This document shows positions 1-9,207 of a DNA stretch of 64,000 nucleotides, piece after piece. Position 1 is the stretch's first letter. Each line of letters starts with the position of its first letter. Below the pieces are notes generated by a model that was not told the DNA's origin, ran no database searches, and worked only from the letters and a program-made list of their open reading frames with translations. The translations under genes and the position numbers were made by a program. This stretch comes from DUML01 sp050949905 (GTDB lineage Bacteria > Bacillota > Desulfitobacteriia > Desulfitobacteriales > Syntrophobotulaceae). The stretch spans positions 186,001-250,000 of the forward strand of contig JBMNGP010000034.1 in assembly GCA_050949905.1 (NCBI GenBank), in the 5' to 3' direction.

Positions 1-753
1 AAGAAGCTCTTTATTGTGGGCGGAAATGCAGCCATATCCCAGGATGTAGAGGAAACGGTCAAAGCTTTAGGGATAACAGTAGAGCGTATCTCCGGCAGCG
101 ACAGATATGAGACAGCGGTCAAAGTTGCCGAAGAAATCGGTTTAGATTCAATAAGCAGTGTCTTTATAGCCAACGGCAACAACTTCCCGGATGCCCTTGC
201 GGCTTCGGCCCTGGCAGCCAAGCTGGGAATGCCGGTTCTCTTGACTAAGCGGGAAGCCTTACCGGAGAGTGTGCCAAGTTACCTTAAGACTAATCAAGTT
301 AGCGAAGCCTTCCTGGTAGGAGGAGTAAGAGTAATTGACAGCAGGGTAGAAGAGGACTTAAGCGGACTGACTGCAAAGACTGAAGGTACGGAAAGAACTG
401 AAGGTGCTGAAAGAACTGAAAGAACTGAAAGAAGTGCGGGGATTAAAGTCACCAGACTGGCCGGGGAGGACAGATATGGGACAAACCTCGAAGTGTTAAG
501 GCATTTTGCCGCAAACCTCCGCTGGGAGAGCTTATATATAGCTACAGGTAAAGATTTTGCCGACGGCTTAACCGGAGCGGTTCTCGCTGCCCGGACTTCC
601 GCCCCGCTCATTTTAACCGGGGAAGTTTTACCTCCGGCTGCGGCTCTGTACCTGCAAAGCGTGCTTGAGCCTGCCACGGAAGTAACTGCCCTGGGCGGCG
701 AAAGAGCGGTACCGGAAGCGCTTTTGAATACAATAAAGGACTTAGTCCCTTAG
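1..753 (+). CDS. Cell wall-binding repeat 2 (CWB2) protein, C-terminal part
   Basis: The reading frame is open from base 1, so the gene begins upstream of the window; 250 residues are visible. It contains CWB2 (PF04122-type) repeats, recognisable by ISGSDRYETAVKVA, the FPDALAASALAA segment, a second RLAGEDRYGTNLEVL, and closing LGGERAVPE. Such triple-repeat regions anchor secreted proteins non-covalently to anionic cell-wall polymers of Clostridia, so the product is probably surface-located. The catalytic or functional module, if any, lies off the window. A low-complexity Glu-Arg-Thr linker (about bases 385-436) separates two repeats. A hairpin terminator follows the stop. Family assignment is confident; overall function is unknown. 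Confidence 0.85.
   Translation, partial: KKLFIVGGNAAISQDVEETVKALGITVERISGSDRYETAVKVAEEIGLDSISSVFIANGNNFPDALAASALAAKLGMPVLLTKREALPESVPSYLKTNQVSEAFLVGGVRVIDSRVEEDLSGLTAKTEGTERTEGAERTERTERSAGIKVTRLAGEDRYGTNLEVLRHFAANLRWESLYIATGKDFADGLTGAVLAARTSAPLILTGEVLPPAAALYLQSVLEPATEVTALGGERAVPEALLNTIKDLVP
385..436 (+). repeat. 9-bp-type tandem repeat coding for (ERT)n linker
   Basis: Degenerate tandem copies of the unit GAAAGAACT (with GAAGGTGCT and GAAGGTACG variants) encode alternating E-R-T and E-G-T/E-G-A triplets between two CWB2 repeats. The unit is a multiple of three, so copy-number change would keep the frame. Confidence 0.7.
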
Positions 754-786
754 ATCACTCTCAACCTTATTTAGCGGGCAAGAAAA

Positions 787-831
787 AAGGACTTACCGGG
801 GCGAGACTTTCCGGAAGTCCTTGCTTTTTGT
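787..831. terminator. Bidirectional hairpin terminator
   Basis: Stem AAGGACTTACCGG pairs with CCGGAAGTCCTT (one bulge) around an 11-nt loop. A T-rich run follows on the plus strand and A-rich sequence precedes it. It lies between two convergent genes (CWB2 protein and the giant sensor kinase) and can serve both. Its core closely resembles the hairpin at 12099-12141. Confidence 0.8.
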
Positions 832-832
832 T

Positions 833-3800
833 TTATTCTTTAGCAAGCAAAAGATGCTTTTTCATATCGTGCAATTCGATAAGAAATAACTCCATTGCCC
901 GGCTCAATTCAGCAAATTTAGCCTGAGCTTTTTCTATATCTTTTCCCCGGGCTTTTTGTTCCACACTCCTGGCCAGATCATAAGGTGTTTGGGCGTAAAA
1001 ACCGGAAATGGCACTGGCCAGTCGGTGCACGCTTTTTTCCAAACGGCTGCAATCCCTCGCTTTTAAGTCGCTCTCAACTTCTTCCCGCAAAGCCGGATAA
1101 TCCTGGAAGAAAGCATCGATCATATCCAGCATGACTTTTTCGCCAAAAAGATGAGCTTCGTCTAGAAAAATGGTACTGTCAATATAGCGGTACTTGGGTT
1201 TTGGTTCGGCGGGTTTTTGCAGGCGAATTTGCCTTAAGATGTTTAATAAGTCGTTCTCCCTGATAGGTTTAGTCAGATAATAATCCATACCTTCCTTAGC
1301 CAGGTTCTCCTGCTCTCCGGGCATGGCCGAAGCGGTAATGGCTACAATGGGGGTATGCCGGCCGGAGCCTGCCTCAGCCTGCCGGATAATCCGGGTGGCT
1401 TCGATTCCGTCTAATTCCGGCATATTTTTATCCATTAAGATACAGTCAAAATGGTTCTTAGCCAGGAGATCCAGAAGCTCCTGGCCGTTACTGACCAGCG
1501 TAACCCTGCAGTTGCAGTGTTCCAGCAAGTTTTTCAGGTAGATCCGGTTAACTTCATTGTCTTCGGCGGCTATAATATTTAAACCCTGCAAGTCTTCCTC
1601 TTCAAATTGCGGAGAAGACAGATCCGTCGCTGCTGCGGCTTCACTTTGCGAAGCGACTTTCAGAGGTAAAAAACAGGTGAAAGTACTGCCCTGTCCTTCC
1701 CCACTCTCTACAGTGATTCTTCCTTTCATCAATTCAACCAGCCTTTTTACTATGGCCAGTCCTAAACCTGTGCCGCCGTAGTTCAAACTGTCCAGCTGGG
1801 TAAAGTTTTCAAAGATCGTTTCCTGCTTGTTGCGGGGAATGCCAATCCCGCTGTCGCGAATCTGCAGTATTAAAGTAATTATTAGATCATTTACCCGTTC
1901 AAAGAAAACAGTAAGCTCAATACTTCCTTGGGAAGTAAATTTCAAAGCATTGCTTAAAAGATTATTGATAATTTGCCTAATTCTTAAGGGATCCCCCAGA
2001 AGATAACGGGGGATTTCCGGATCCGGTGAGTAGTAGAATTCCAGGTGTTTTTCAGCTGCTTGGTACTTAAAATTATGGATGATAGGCTGGAGCAATAATT
2101 CCAGGTTAAAGGATTGTTCCTGGATTTCCAGCCGGTTGCATTCCATTTTGGAGATATCCAAAATATCATTGATGATTCCGAGAAGAACATCGGCGGAGGA
2201 TTTTATCATAGTTAGATATTGGTCATTATATTGGCCTGCTCGTTGCATGAGCTCGGCCATCCCCATTATCCCTTGTAAAGGTGTCCGCAACTCGTGGCTG
2301 ACATTGGCCACAAAGCGGGTTTTAGTTTCATTGGCTATGGTTAATCTTTGATTAACTTCCCGCAGTTCTCTATTCTTGTTTTTTAGCTCTTGGGTATGGC
2401 TTTCTATAGTAGTTTCCAGATTTCTATACATATTGGCATTATCAAGGGAGATAGCAATTTGCGATGATAAAAGCTGCAGCAAAGGCAGGATGTTTCCTTG
2501 GAAAACGTCTTCGATTAAGTCATTTTCCAGGTAGCAGACCCCAATGATCTTTCCTTTGACAGCTAAAGGCTGGCAAAATAAGGACTTAGGCCGGCAGCGA
2601 ATTAGGTATTCGTCTTGTAATAAGGGGAGATTAGCTTGTTGGGCATCAAGCATTAGAGGTTTGCCGGTCCTGGCGACATAACTGATTAGCTTTCGCGGTA
2701 AATGAATGCATTTTTCTAAAGGCAGGGCTTGCATAACGTCGATAGAGCTGTTCTCAGCATTTCCTTCCGCTTCGATAGTTAAGCCTTGAGGGTAATTCAT
2801 AATAAATATGACTCTGCGGGCCCCGGAGTATTGAAGCATTCCGCTTATTAAAAATTTAAGCAAATCCTCCAGGACTAATTCCTGAGATAGTGCCTGGCTC
2901 ATTTTAATAATGGTATAGAGATCTAAATTAGATAATGAAGGCGTCAACTCTGGAGGAGGGAGTGTTTGTCCCATCTCAGCCTGATAAAGTACTGTTGTCT
3001 GGAAAATCCCCGCATATTGCTCGGGCAAGGCCGTAACTTTGGCCTTAGCTCCCCATTTTTGATAACAAAAGGAGGCGTTGTTTAAATACATTCTTGCCGG
3101 AGTTTTCCTGCCCGCAGCCAGGTAAAACCTGCCGGCCAGCTCATTAGCCAGTGCTTCTTCCGGGATTAATCGATTGATGCCGGCCAGTTCGATGGCTTGA
3201 TCATAAAACTTTTCGGCTTGAAAGTAATTATGGTTAATTCTGGCCAGTTCCGCCTGCATCAGGCAAAACTTGTTGAGAAACAGCTGGGGGGCTAAAGCCG
3301 AGAGTTTTTCCAGCAGCTTAAGGCTCCGGGCAATTTTACGGCGGGCTTGAAGTTTTTGCAGGCCGCTCATCTTTTCATAGTTAACAGCTAGGATTAAAGT
3401 CCGGTAAAAGTGGGTAATTGGCACACAGATCGTCCCCTGGACACCGTCCAAGTACTTTTCAGCCTGCTCCAGGTGGAATAACGCTTCGCGATAGTTCCCA
3501 AAGTAGTAGTTCAGCAGCAATTTTTGAAAATAGATGGTAAAGACAACCGTGCGATCGTTTGACTTTAGATATTGGGGGAGCAGAGTGTCTTCATGGCCTG
3601 TGGCTTCTAGGGATTGAGTCTCAGCGGGTGTGTCCCCCAGGAAGGTATTTGCTATTTGCAGGTAAAGCGACGAAACACGGATAGCAGTATCATGGCTTGT
3701 TTTCAAAAGATTGTGGTAGTACTGGGCGGCATCATCTTTAATTAAGGGCAATTCCTTCCCTAAGAGATAGGAATAAACAAAATACTGCATTAAGGAATGA

Positions 3801-6800
3801 CCGGCGGTGAGTAAGTTTCCTGCCTTAACGGCACTTTGGTAAGCTTCCGGAAATTTCTTTAGTGCTTGGGGGTCTTTCCAATGCCAGGCCAGCATATTAA
3901 ATAGAATTTGAATAAGGCTGTCATATTGATGGAAGCCTTGTTTTTTTTGAATTTCCAGGGCTAGGAGAAAGAATTCCTTGCCAAGACCGGGCTTATTAAG
4001 GATGGTTAGCATACAACCATAACCGGCTAAAGTAGCGGTAGTTCCTTCGGTAATCCCCTTTTGCAGGGAAAGGGACATGCCTTTTAAGATTAGCAGAAAG
4101 AATATGTAGGGAGATGCTGTGTAGCTGGCAATCCCAATGCTGACAATAATGCGCATTGCCGTGATAGCACCGGCATCGGACATTAAGGGCAGGTTTAGGA
4201 GATCCGTAGTTTTTTTGCCCTGGAGAGCCTTCCTGATCTTTAGATATTCCAGGATAACATGTCCCCGATGGGGATGCTGGGGAAAACTGATTCCTAATTG
4301 CTTCAGTATATCCCGGGATTTTTCCAGGGCCTTTTCTAATTTGTTCTGAGCCGTATAGGCTTGGATTAATATTTCATATATTTTAGCTCTGTCCAAAACC
4401 CCCTTAGAGTTGGCTAGGGTTTCGGCGGCAAGCCTTTCCATAAGGTCGTAATCGGCGCAGGCCAAGGCCGCTTCGGCAGCTTCCAGATGCAATTCAAGGG
4501 TTTGTTCATAAGCCTTTTCCCAAGAGTCTTGAACCAGGAGATTTCTGGCATGAGTGTAGTACTCTGCCGCTCGGGAATAATCAGATAATAATTTAGCTTT
4601 TTTTCCCGCCCGGAGGTTTAAATCCAGGAGAAAGAGGCGTTCATCCTGGCCGGCGAAAAAAGTGCAGGCTTTATTAAAATGATCGGTAATTTCCAAAAGC
4701 CGGGCTTCTTTTTCCTGTTTAGGGAGGTTTTGGTAAAGACGCCTGCCTATCAGGTAATGCGTAGAATTGCGAAGTGGCTTCTTAAGGAGGGAATAAGCAG
4801 CTTGCTGAATCCGGTCATGGGGAAAAACATATTGGTCCCCCCGCAAAACCAGCAGTCCGGTTTCTAAGGCAGCTTTAAGGTTTTCCGCTGTTTTTTCCAC
4901 CGGCATTTGGGAGACGATAGCCAGGGAATGAAGGTCAAAGTAGTTCTTCATACAGGCGGCATATTGCAGTAATTCGATGGTCGCCTGCGGTAGCTTGCTG
5001 ATTCTTTTGATCATTAAATCTATAATGTTGTTGGTAACTTCCTTCATCTTAAATCCTGCTAAATTCCAAACCCATTGCTTTTTTCGGCGGTTGAAATAGA
5101 GGAGCTTATCCTCCTGTAAAGAATAAAGAAACTGAGTCAGGAAAAAGGGGTTGCCTTTGGTTTCGGCCATACAGACTTTGGCCGGCTCCTTTACCTGCTC
5201 GGCTCCGCAGTGCAGGCTTTCTTGCAGCATTTCTTGCACATGGCTGATTGCCAAGGGCTTCATGGCCAGAGTCACTACCTCTTGATTTTGAGCAGCTATT
5301 TTACTCAGCCAACCGGCTAAGGGGTGTAAAGGATCCAGTTTATGATCGCGATAAGCCCCCAGGATGAGTATAAAGCGCAAATTCTTGTCCAGCACGATTC
5401 TTTCCAGAAGCCTTATGCTGGGGGAGTCGGCCCACTGGAGATCATCCAGGAAAAGGACAAGGGGAGTTTCCTTGGTGGCAAATAGTTGGATAAAGCTTAG
5501 GAAAGCTTGATCCAGCCTGTTTTGGGTTTCCAGGGGTGAGCCGGCTGCTATTTCCGGCTGTAAACCGACTATTCTTTCTAATTCCGGGATTATTTGCACT
5601 ATTAGTTGGACATTAGGAGTTAGCGCTTTGACAATCTTTTGCCGCCAGCTCTCAATAACTTGTTCGCTTTCGGTCAGGATTTTGCCGATAATCGGGTCTA
5701 AAGCTTGGGCAAAGGCGGTATAAGGCAGATCCTTATTGTATTGGTCAAATTTGCCGGAGACACATAAAGCGCCGTCCTCCCAGGCTTGTTCTAGAAATTT
5801 GGCGGCTAAGGAGGTTTTCCCTGTACCCGGAGAGCCGGAGATTAAGATAAGTTGCGCAGAGCCGTTCCTAATATGCCGGTAGTTTGTCTTTAATTGGGCA
5901 AGTTCTTCTTCCCGGTTGTAAAGCCGACCGCTTAGCCGGAAATCTTCAAAAATATCATTTTCGGCTATTTTAAAATTCTTGATTTCATAAACCCCTTGGG
6001 CAGACTGGAGCAAGCTCAAGCATTTTTCTAAATCTGCTTGCAGTCCCCAAGCACTCTGATAGCGATCTTCCTGTTTTTTTTCCAGGAGTTTCTCCACAAT
6101 CTCCGCTAAAATCGGCGGCACTTTTGGCTTGCTGGTAAGCAGAGAGGGTGGCTTTTTAGCAAGATGGGCGTGGACTATTTCCAAAGAATCTTCAGCTTGA
6201 AAGGCCGGCTTGCCGCTGAGGAGCCGGTAAAAAAGAAGGCCTAAGGAGTACAAATCGGATCTGAAGTCCACTTTGGAAGGCAACCGGCCGGTCCCTTCCG
6301 GGGAAATAAACTGCAGGTTGGCGAGAGATTGCTCCTCCTCACTGCCAGGGTCTTCACCGTAGTAGAAGGCTTTACTGAAATCCGCTAATTTAATTAAACC
6401 TTCGGAGTTGAACATTAAGCCGGAAGGGTTGAGGTTGTTATAGATTAGAGAATTTTCATATAAGACCACCAGGGCTTGAGCTAAGTTCAAAGCTAGGTCC
6501 AGAAAGGTCTTGGGGTCAAGGGCTTGGCCCTCCGGCAGAGAATAAAGGTATTTCCCCTCAAAGTATTCAGTGACCAAAATGGGAATCCCATCCTGCTGGA
6601 TTAGTTCAACAACCTTTAAAATACAGTTGGCGTCGATTTTTTTGGAGACAGCCAATTCTTTTTCATAACTTTGCAGAGCTTTAAGCGGCAAAGTATTTCT
6701 GCCGGGCAGTTTAAGAAGTACCGCTTGCCCGTCTCTTTCTCTGAGACCTTTATAAATAACCTTAGTATGGTCTTCAAATAATTTCTCGTTCCGCAGATAG

Positions 6801-6817
6801 CCTTTAACAGAAGACAT
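833..6817 (-). CDS. Giant hybrid sensor: kinase-like/AAA/GAF/histidine kinase/REC/HPt
   Basis: A 1994-residue cytosolic signalling protein with no membrane segment. Domains in order: a Ser/Thr kinase-like fold (about 1-270, Lys36 in VLLK); an AAA/STAND-type ATPase (Walker A GSPGTGKT at 328-335, Walker B LVLFLDDLQWAD near 455); a long helical TPR-like region (about 600-1280); a GAF domain (about 1300-1460); a coiled coil; HisKA with the H-box NVSHELRTP (His near 1507); HATPase (NNLLSNALKFT, DSGIGIP, GTGLGLAIV); a receiver domain (DKNMPELDG, Asp near 1797); and a C-terminal HPt (SVHRLAS, His near 1930). This is the architecture of the large kinase-AAA-GAF signal-transduction ATPases. The kinase HRD motif is changed to YNN and DFG to DFS, so the first domain is probably a pseudokinase. 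It follows the OmpR-type regulator gene by 73 nt and the two probably form a phosphorelay. Ligand unknown. Confidence 0.88.
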   Translation of the reverse strand: MSSVKGYLRNEKLFEDHTKVIYKGLRERDGQAVLLKLPGRNTLPLKALQSYEKELAVSKKIDANCILKVVELIQQDGIPILVTEYFEGKYLYSLPEGQALDPKTFLDLALNLAQALVVLYENSLIYNNLNPSGLMFNSEGLIKLADFSKAFYYGEDPGSEEEQSLANLQFISPEGTGRLPSKVDFRSDLYSLGLLFYRLLSGKPAFQAEDSLEIVHAHLAKKPPSLLTSKPKVPPILAEIVEKLLEKKQEDRYQSAWGLQADLEKCLSLLQSAQGVYEIKNFKIAENDIFEDFRLSGRLYNREEELAQLKTNYRHIRNGSAQLILISGSPGTGKTSLAAKFLEQAWEDGALCVSGKFDQYNKDLPYTAFAQALDPIIGKILTESEQVIESWRQKIVKALTPNVQLIVQIIPELERIVGLQPEIAAGSPLETQNRLDQAFLSFIQLFATKETPLVLFLDDLQWADSPSIRLLERIVLDKNLRFILILGAYRDHKLDPLHPLAGWLSKIAAQNQEVVTLAMKPLAISHVQEMLQESLHCGAEQVKEPAKVCMAETKGNPFFLTQFLYSLQEDKLLYFNRRKKQWVWNLAGFKMKEVTNNIIDLMIKRISKLPQATIELLQYAACMKNYFDLHSLAIVSQMPVEKTAENLKAALETGLLVLRGDQYVFPHDRIQQAAYSLLKKPLRNSTHYLIGRRLYQNLPKQEKEARLLEITDHFNKACTFFAGQDERLFLLDLNLRAGKKAKLLSDYSRAAEYYTHARNLLVQDSWEKAYEQTLELHLEAAEAALACADYDLMERLAAETLANSKGVLDRAKIYEILIQAYTAQNKLEKALEKSRDILKQLGISFPQHPHRGHVILEYLKIRKALQGKKTTDLLNLPLMSDAGAITAMRIIVSIGIASYTASPYIFFLLILKGMSLSLQKGITEGTTATLAGYGCMLTILNKPGLGKEFFLLALEIQKKQGFHQYDSLIQILFNMLAWHWKDPQALKKFPEAYQSAVKAGNLLTAGHSLMQYFVYSYLLGKELPLIKDDAAQYYHNLLKTSHDTAIRVSSLYLQIANTFLGDTPAETQSLEATGHEDTLLPQYLKSNDRTVVFTIYFQKLLLNYYFGNYREALFHLEQAEKYLDGVQGTICVPITHFYRTLILAVNYEKMSGLQKLQARRKIARSLKLLEKLSALAPQLFLNKFCLMQAELARINHNYFQAEKFYDQAIELAGINRLIPEEALANELAGRFYLAAGRKTPARMYLNNASFCYQKWGAKAKVTALPEQYAGIFQTTVLYQAEMGQTLPPPELTPSLSNLDLYTIIKMSQALSQELVLEDLLKFLISGMLQYSGARRVIFIMNYPQGLTIEAEGNAENSSIDVMQALPLEKCIHLPRKLISYVARTGKPLMLDAQQANLPLLQDEYLIRCRPKSLFCQPLAVKGKIIGVCYLENDLIEDVFQGNILPLLQLLSSQIAISLDNANMYRNLETTIESHTQELKNKNRELREVNQRLTIANETKTRFVANVSHELRTPLQGIMGMAELMQRAGQYNDQYLTMIKSSADVLLGIINDILDISKMECNRLEIQEQSFNLELLLQPIIHNFKYQAAEKHLEFYYSPDPEIPRYLLGDPLRIRQIINNLLSNALKFTSQGSIELTVFFERVNDLIITLILQIRDSGIGIPRNKQETIFENFTQLDSLNYGGTGLGLAIVKRLVELMKGRITVESGEGQGSTFTCFLPLKVASQSEAAAATDLSSPQFEEEDLQGLNIIAAEDNEVNRIYLKNLLEHCNCRVTLVSNGQELLDLLAKNHFDCILMDKNMPELDGIEATRIIRQAEAGSGRHTPIVAITASAMPGEQENLAKEGMDYYLTKPIRENDLLNILRQIRLQKPAEPKPKYRYIDSTIFLDEAHLFGEKVMLDMIDAFFQDYPALREEVESDLKARDCSRLEKSVHRLASAISGFYAQTPYDLARSVEQKARGKDIEKAQAKFAELSRAMELFLIELHDMKKHLLLAKE

Positions 6818-6890
6818 GGTACCCTCCGCGCTTAACCTTAATATTAAAAAAGGCTCGCCAAACGGTAAGAGCCGGTTATACTTTCCCCGG

Positions 6891-7598
6891 TTAGTAAGTT
6901 TTTAGGCGATAGCCTACGTTGCGGACAGTTTCAATGATGATATTACTACCGGCTGCCTCAGCGAATTTTTTGCGGATCCTGCGGATGTGGACATCAATGG
7001 TACGGGATTCCAAGTAGCAATCTGTCGACCAAATGGCATTGAGAATTTCCTCGCGGGTAAAGACTTTCCCAGGTTTTTTAGCCATTAGGGATGTTAATTC
7101 AAATTCTGTATAGGAAAAATTCAATTCCTGGCCATTCAGCCTGATGGTGCGTGAGCTGAGGTCAATTTCCAGGTCTCCGAGGGTAATTGTTTTGGGATAC
7201 ATGGTAACCTGATGGGCTGTCCTGCGCAGAACAGCCTTTATTCTGGCCATAAGCTCATAATAGCGGAGCGGTTTGCCTATATAATCGTCCGCACCCAGTT
7301 CCAGGCCAAGGACATTATCTATTTCACTGGTGCGGCATGTTAGCATTATTACCGGGATATGCTTGTGCTGGGGGTTATTGCGAATTATTCTGAGCATTTC
7401 CAGGCCGTCAATACCAGGCAGCATGATATCCAAAAGCACCAGATGGATTTCATTTTTGTCCAGAATTTGGGAAGCTTCCTCCCCTGAAGTTGATTTAAAT
7501 ACAAGGTAACCGTTCTTGGTGAGAGCTGATTCCAATAAGCTTAAAACATTATGGTCATCATCTACCAACAAAATCCGAGTGTTTTTCAAGCTGCTCAC
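6891..7598 (-). CDS. OmpR/PhoB-family response regulator
   Basis: 235 residues: an N-terminal receiver domain with acidic pocket VDDD, phosphoacceptor Asp in VLLDIMLPGIDG, and the conserved Lys in YIGKPLRY; then a C-terminal winged-helix DNA-binding domain (FSYTEFELTSLMAKKPGKVF, SRTIDVHIRRIRKKF, NVGYRL). It should be phosphorylated through the HPt or receiver of the giant kinase just downstream and bind DNA as a dimer. Start choice: the GTG at 7598 directly abuts AAAGGG and leaves no spacing. The in-frame TTG at 7589 (LKNTRILLVDDD) has AAGGGGTG at good distance and is more likely the true start. It is divergent from the GAF-LuxR gene, and the AT-rich 170-bp gap between them should hold both promoters. 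Family confident; target genes inferred only. Confidence 0.9.
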   Translation of the reverse strand: MSSLKNTRILLVDDDHNVLSLLESALTKNGYLVFKSTSGEEASQILDKNEIHLVLLDIMLPGIDGLEMLRIIRNNPQHKHIPVIMLTCRTSEIDNVLGLELGADDYIGKPLRYYELMARIKAVLRRTAHQVTMYPKTITLGDLEIDLSSRTIRLNGQELNFSYTEFELTSLMAKKPGKVFTREEILNAIWSTDCYLESRTIDVHIRRIRKKFAEAAGSNIIIETVRNVGYRLKTY

Positions 7599-7765
7599 CC
7601 CTTTATACCGCTAATAATCTTATTATAGCGATTAATTAACATAATTGTAATATAAATACGAATATTTGTAACCTTTTTCCTTTATACTTACGGAGAATAA
7701 TCCAGGTTGGAGTTTATACCTGTTACCTGTTACTTGCGGTTTTCTAAATTCGCTTTCAAAAGGAG

Positions 7766-8485
7766 GTGCAGATACTGGTTAAAGAAACTTTTCCGGACAC
7801 AACACTGGCGGCTTTTTTGAGGGCGGCTATGGCAAGAGCGGGAGCAGACCGGGGATTTTTGATTCTTGAACAGGTGGGTGAGCTCTTTATCGAGGCTGAG
7901 CAGGAAAACTGCAGTGCTTCTCCGAAGACCGCAGCCCTTATCCCCTTGGAACAATGCACCAAGCTTTCGCGGGCTATAGTACGGTATGTTGACCGGAGTT
8001 TGCAGACAGTGGTGCTTAACCAGCCACAGCATAAAGGTATTTTTGCCAGAGATTCTTATTTCCTTAATTCTCAAGCTCAGTCTATTGTTTGTTTGCCGCT
8101 TTTTTTCCAGGGCATTCCATCAGGTGTGCTCTATTTGGAAAACACTATGATGCCTGGGGTATTTTTAGCGGATAGGGTAGAGGATCTTAAGTCTATCTGT
8201 GCTCAGTCGCCATATGTGAAGAGCCTGCAGATTTTTCTTGGACCGGATATTCCCAAATTCAGGCCTCCTGTTCCTCTGGCACAGCTGCCGCTTACCGCCC
8301 TGGAACTGGATGTTGTTCTGTTGATTGCTGAGGGATTATCCAATAAGGAAATTGCTCAGCGGCTGGGGGTATCATTAAGCAGTGTTAAGAGACATATTTT
8401 GAATGTCTACGGGAAATTGCAGGTTAACAGGAGAGTTCAGGTTGTAACTATGGCTGCTGAACTAGGCTTATTATCAAGCTGGTGA
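7766..8485 (+). CDS. GAF domain-LuxR HTH transcriptional regulator
   Basis: About 237 residues. An N-terminal GAF domain (about 10-140) is followed by a C-terminal LuxR/FixJ helix-turn-helix (LTALELDVVLLIAEGLSNKE, IAQRLGVSLSSVKRHI). The GAF domain aligns along its length with that of the giant sensor kinase (shared PLEQC/PLEKC, YLEN and VF motifs), so both probably recognise a similar signal. There is no receiver domain, so it is likely ligand-controlled. The GTG at 7766 lies inside the perfect AGGAGGTG ribosome site, and no usable upstream start exists (a TAA lies in frame at 7745). The in-frame CTG at 7775, 8 nt after AGGAGG, is the plausible real start. Only 23 nt separate its stop from pspA, so it probably leads and may regulate that operon. 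Confidence 0.85.
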   Translation: MQILVKETFPDTTLAAFLRAAMARAGADRGFLILEQVGELFIEAEQENCSASPKTAALIPLEQCTKLSRAIVRYVDRSLQTVVLNQPQHKGIFARDSYFLNSQAQSIVCLPLFFQGIPSGVLYLENTMMPGVFLADRVEDLKSICAQSPYVKSLQIFLGPDIPKFRPPVPLAQLPLTALELDVVLLIAEGLSNKEIAQRLGVSLSSVKRHILNVYGKLQVNRRVQVVTMAAELGLLSSW

Positions 8486-8508
8486 TAATTAGAAATGGAG
8501 GTTAAATT

Positions 8509-9177
8509 ATGGCAATATTTTCTCGTTTTACCGATTTGGTGAAAGCTAATCTCAATGATTTTCTGGATAAGGCTGAAGACCCGGAGAAGATGCTCAAGCA
8601 AATGGTTATTGATATGGAAGAACAGCTGCAAAAGGCTACGCAAGGGCTGGGACAGGTTATGGCCAATGAACGGCAAATGCGCAAGCAGGTAGAAACAGCC
8701 GAAGGCCAGTCCAGGATGTGGGAGGAACGGGCGAAGACCGCTCTGAAAGCCGGTGAGCAGGAATTGGCTAAACAGGCTGTGGAAGAAAAGTTAAAGGCTG
8801 ATGAGAATGCCAAACAGTACCGCTCCATGCACTCCCAGCTGGAACAGCAGGTAGATTCAATGCGCAATCAGGTGAATGCTTTAAAGGACAAACTGGAAGA
8901 GGCTCGCAGCAAGCAATCGATCCTCCTGGCCAGGGCTCAGGTAGCGGAAGCCCGTCAGGGTGTTTCCGAGGCTTTAGGCGGTGTAGACAGTTCCGGAGCC
9001 TTCGCCAAAATGGAAAAAATGGAACGCAAGATTTCCGCCCTGGAAGCTCAAGCTGATGCTACTGCCGAAATTTCCGGGCTGGATGTTAACGAAGAAGACC
9101 CCTTTAGCAAACTGGAAAAGGAAAATGCTGCGGATGATGAATTGGCGCGTTTAATGAAAGAGTTAGCCAAAGAATAA
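8509..9177 (+). CDS. pspA: PspA/IM30 family membrane-stress protein
   Basis: 222 residues, almost wholly charged coiled coil, opening with the family N-terminus IFSRFTDLVKANLNDFLDKA and continuing PEKMLKQMVIDMEEQLQKAT. PspA/IM30/Vipp1 are ESCRT-III-like proteins that polymerise on the inner face of the membrane and protect it against leakage. The length is normal. A good site (ATGGAGG) precedes the ATG. It sits third-to-last in a co-directional cluster (GAF-LuxR, pspA, clostripain-like lipoprotein, GIDE protein) with short gaps. No PspF, PspB or PspC is seen, so regulation probably rests with the GAF-LuxR or two-component proteins next door (inference). Confidence 0.92.
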   Translation: MAIFSRFTDLVKANLNDFLDKAEDPEKMLKQMVIDMEEQLQKATQGLGQVMANERQMRKQVETAEGQSRMWEERAKTALKAGEQELAKQAVEEKLKADENAKQYRSMHSQLEQQVDSMRNQVNALKDKLEEARSKQSILLARAQVAEARQGVSEALGGVDSSGAFAKMEKMERKISALEAQADATAEISGLDVNEEDPFSKLEKENAADDELARLMKELAKE

Positions 9178-9207
9178 CAAGATTTATTATTTAGGAGGCG
9201 CAGACCT

